DNA from: Streptomyces sp. Tue 6430
GTDB taxonomy: Bacteria; Actinomycetota; Actinomycetes; Streptomycetales; Streptomycetaceae
Length of the DNA stretch: 64,000 nucleotides
Direction of reading: 5' to 3'
NCBI GenBank assembly: GCA_021568835.1
Contig: JAKGSH010000001.1
Span: forward strand, 1 to 64,000
Positions 63,823 through 64,000 of this stretch are shown in pieces; position 1 is the first letter of the stretch, and every line of letters begins with the position of its first letter. A program made the translations under genes and the position numbers. Under the pieces are notes generated by a model. It saw nothing but the letters and a program-made list of their open reading frames with translations. It had not been told where the DNA came from and did no database searches.

Positions 63823-64000
63823 ATGCCCCCCGTGCTGACCCGTTCCGCCTCCTACCCCGACCGGGAGACCGCCCACTGGGCCACCCAGCAGGTGGTGACC
63901 GCCAACGAGCAGGTCGTCCACCGCTGGCTCGCCCAGGGCACCCGGGCCCGCCTGACCATCGAAGCCGCCTGGCCGTCCCGTGAGGAGCCCGTGGGGCGGG
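63823..64000 (+). CDS. Second RNase A-like toxin tip, runs off the window
   Basis: The frame (ATG 63823 or GTG 63832; GAGAGG just upstream) reads RSASYPDRETAHWATQQVVT then ANEQVVHRWLAQGTRARLTI. This matches the C-terminal half of the same RNase A-like domain (compare ASSAFPNYQRAEEL...IEAWIKG in the complete toxin) but lacks the first His motif. It looks like an orphan toxin module waiting downstream of the main toxin-immunity pair, a known feature of polymorphic toxin loci. The 3' end lies outside the window. Confidence 0.55.
   Translation, partial: MPPVLTRSASYPDRETAHWATQQVVTANEQVVHRWLAQGTRARLTIEAAWPSREEPVGR

Overview
The window is about 73% GC with near-saturated G/C at third codon positions. 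It carries a conservon, a DUF574 methyltransferase, WhiJ-type XRE/DUF397 regulators and GTG starts with GTGA/ATGA stop-start overlaps. This is a Streptomyces (or very close actinomycete) chromosome. Many otherwise conserved genes carry single-base losses inside short G or C runs. I treat most of these as probable base-calling or assembly errors and give the corrected reading where I can reconstruct it.

1-8 kb: an ebo-type metabolite-traffic cluster, all on the + strand and mostly with overlapping genes. It holds the inositol-phosphate synthase C-terminus, EboC (UbiA fold), a TIM-barrel isomerase, EboA, EboB (TatD), EboE, EboF (alkaline phosphatase superfamily) and a Tat-exported TIM-barrel protein. 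8.3-12.7 kb: tRNA-Leu(GAG) with a clear terminator, then a five-gene conservon (CvnA-E) ending in an atypical P450. 12.8-15.7 kb: a 40-codon leader peptide ORF overlapping a tryptophan-type aromatic prenyltransferase, with a convergent flavin monooxygenase. 15.9-22.3 kb: a secreted TAP-like peptidase, a lipoprotein, a nucleotidyltransferase and an EF-G-like (ribosomal-protection type) GTPase behind a structured leader. 22.4-27 kb: a sulfur-responsive-looking operon made of a cysteine-type leader peptide, an LLM flavin monooxygenase and a sugar-type ABC importer.

30-48 kb is a worn accessory/defence island. It has a pglW fragment at the left and pglZ and brxHI fragments at the right, which are relics of a BREX type 2 (Pgl) system. 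Between them lie an ISL3 relic, a ScoMcrA-head restriction-like gene, XRE/DUF397/ATPase regulators, a radical SAM-CYTH pair flanked by about 390-bp direct repeats, an intact-looking IS200/IS605 element (TnpA + TnpB), a matrixin-like protease and DUF6879-type genes. A small helical protein and an adjacent NB-ARC protein there share an amyloid-signalling-like motif.

48-64 kb: an N-formylglutamate amidohydrolase, a Ser/Thr kinase, and a large two-gene operon of a ~2335-residue DUF1998 helicase with a possible C-terminal nuclease, coupled by GTGA to a RelE-UvrD fusion. A polymorphic toxin cassette follows (RNase A-like toxin, probable immunity protein, second toxin tip running off the window). 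The best candidates for undescribed biology are the helicase/RelE-UvrD operon, the truncated NLR-amyloid pair inside the BREX scar, the radical SAM-CYTH cassette, and the two leader-peptide-controlled operons.
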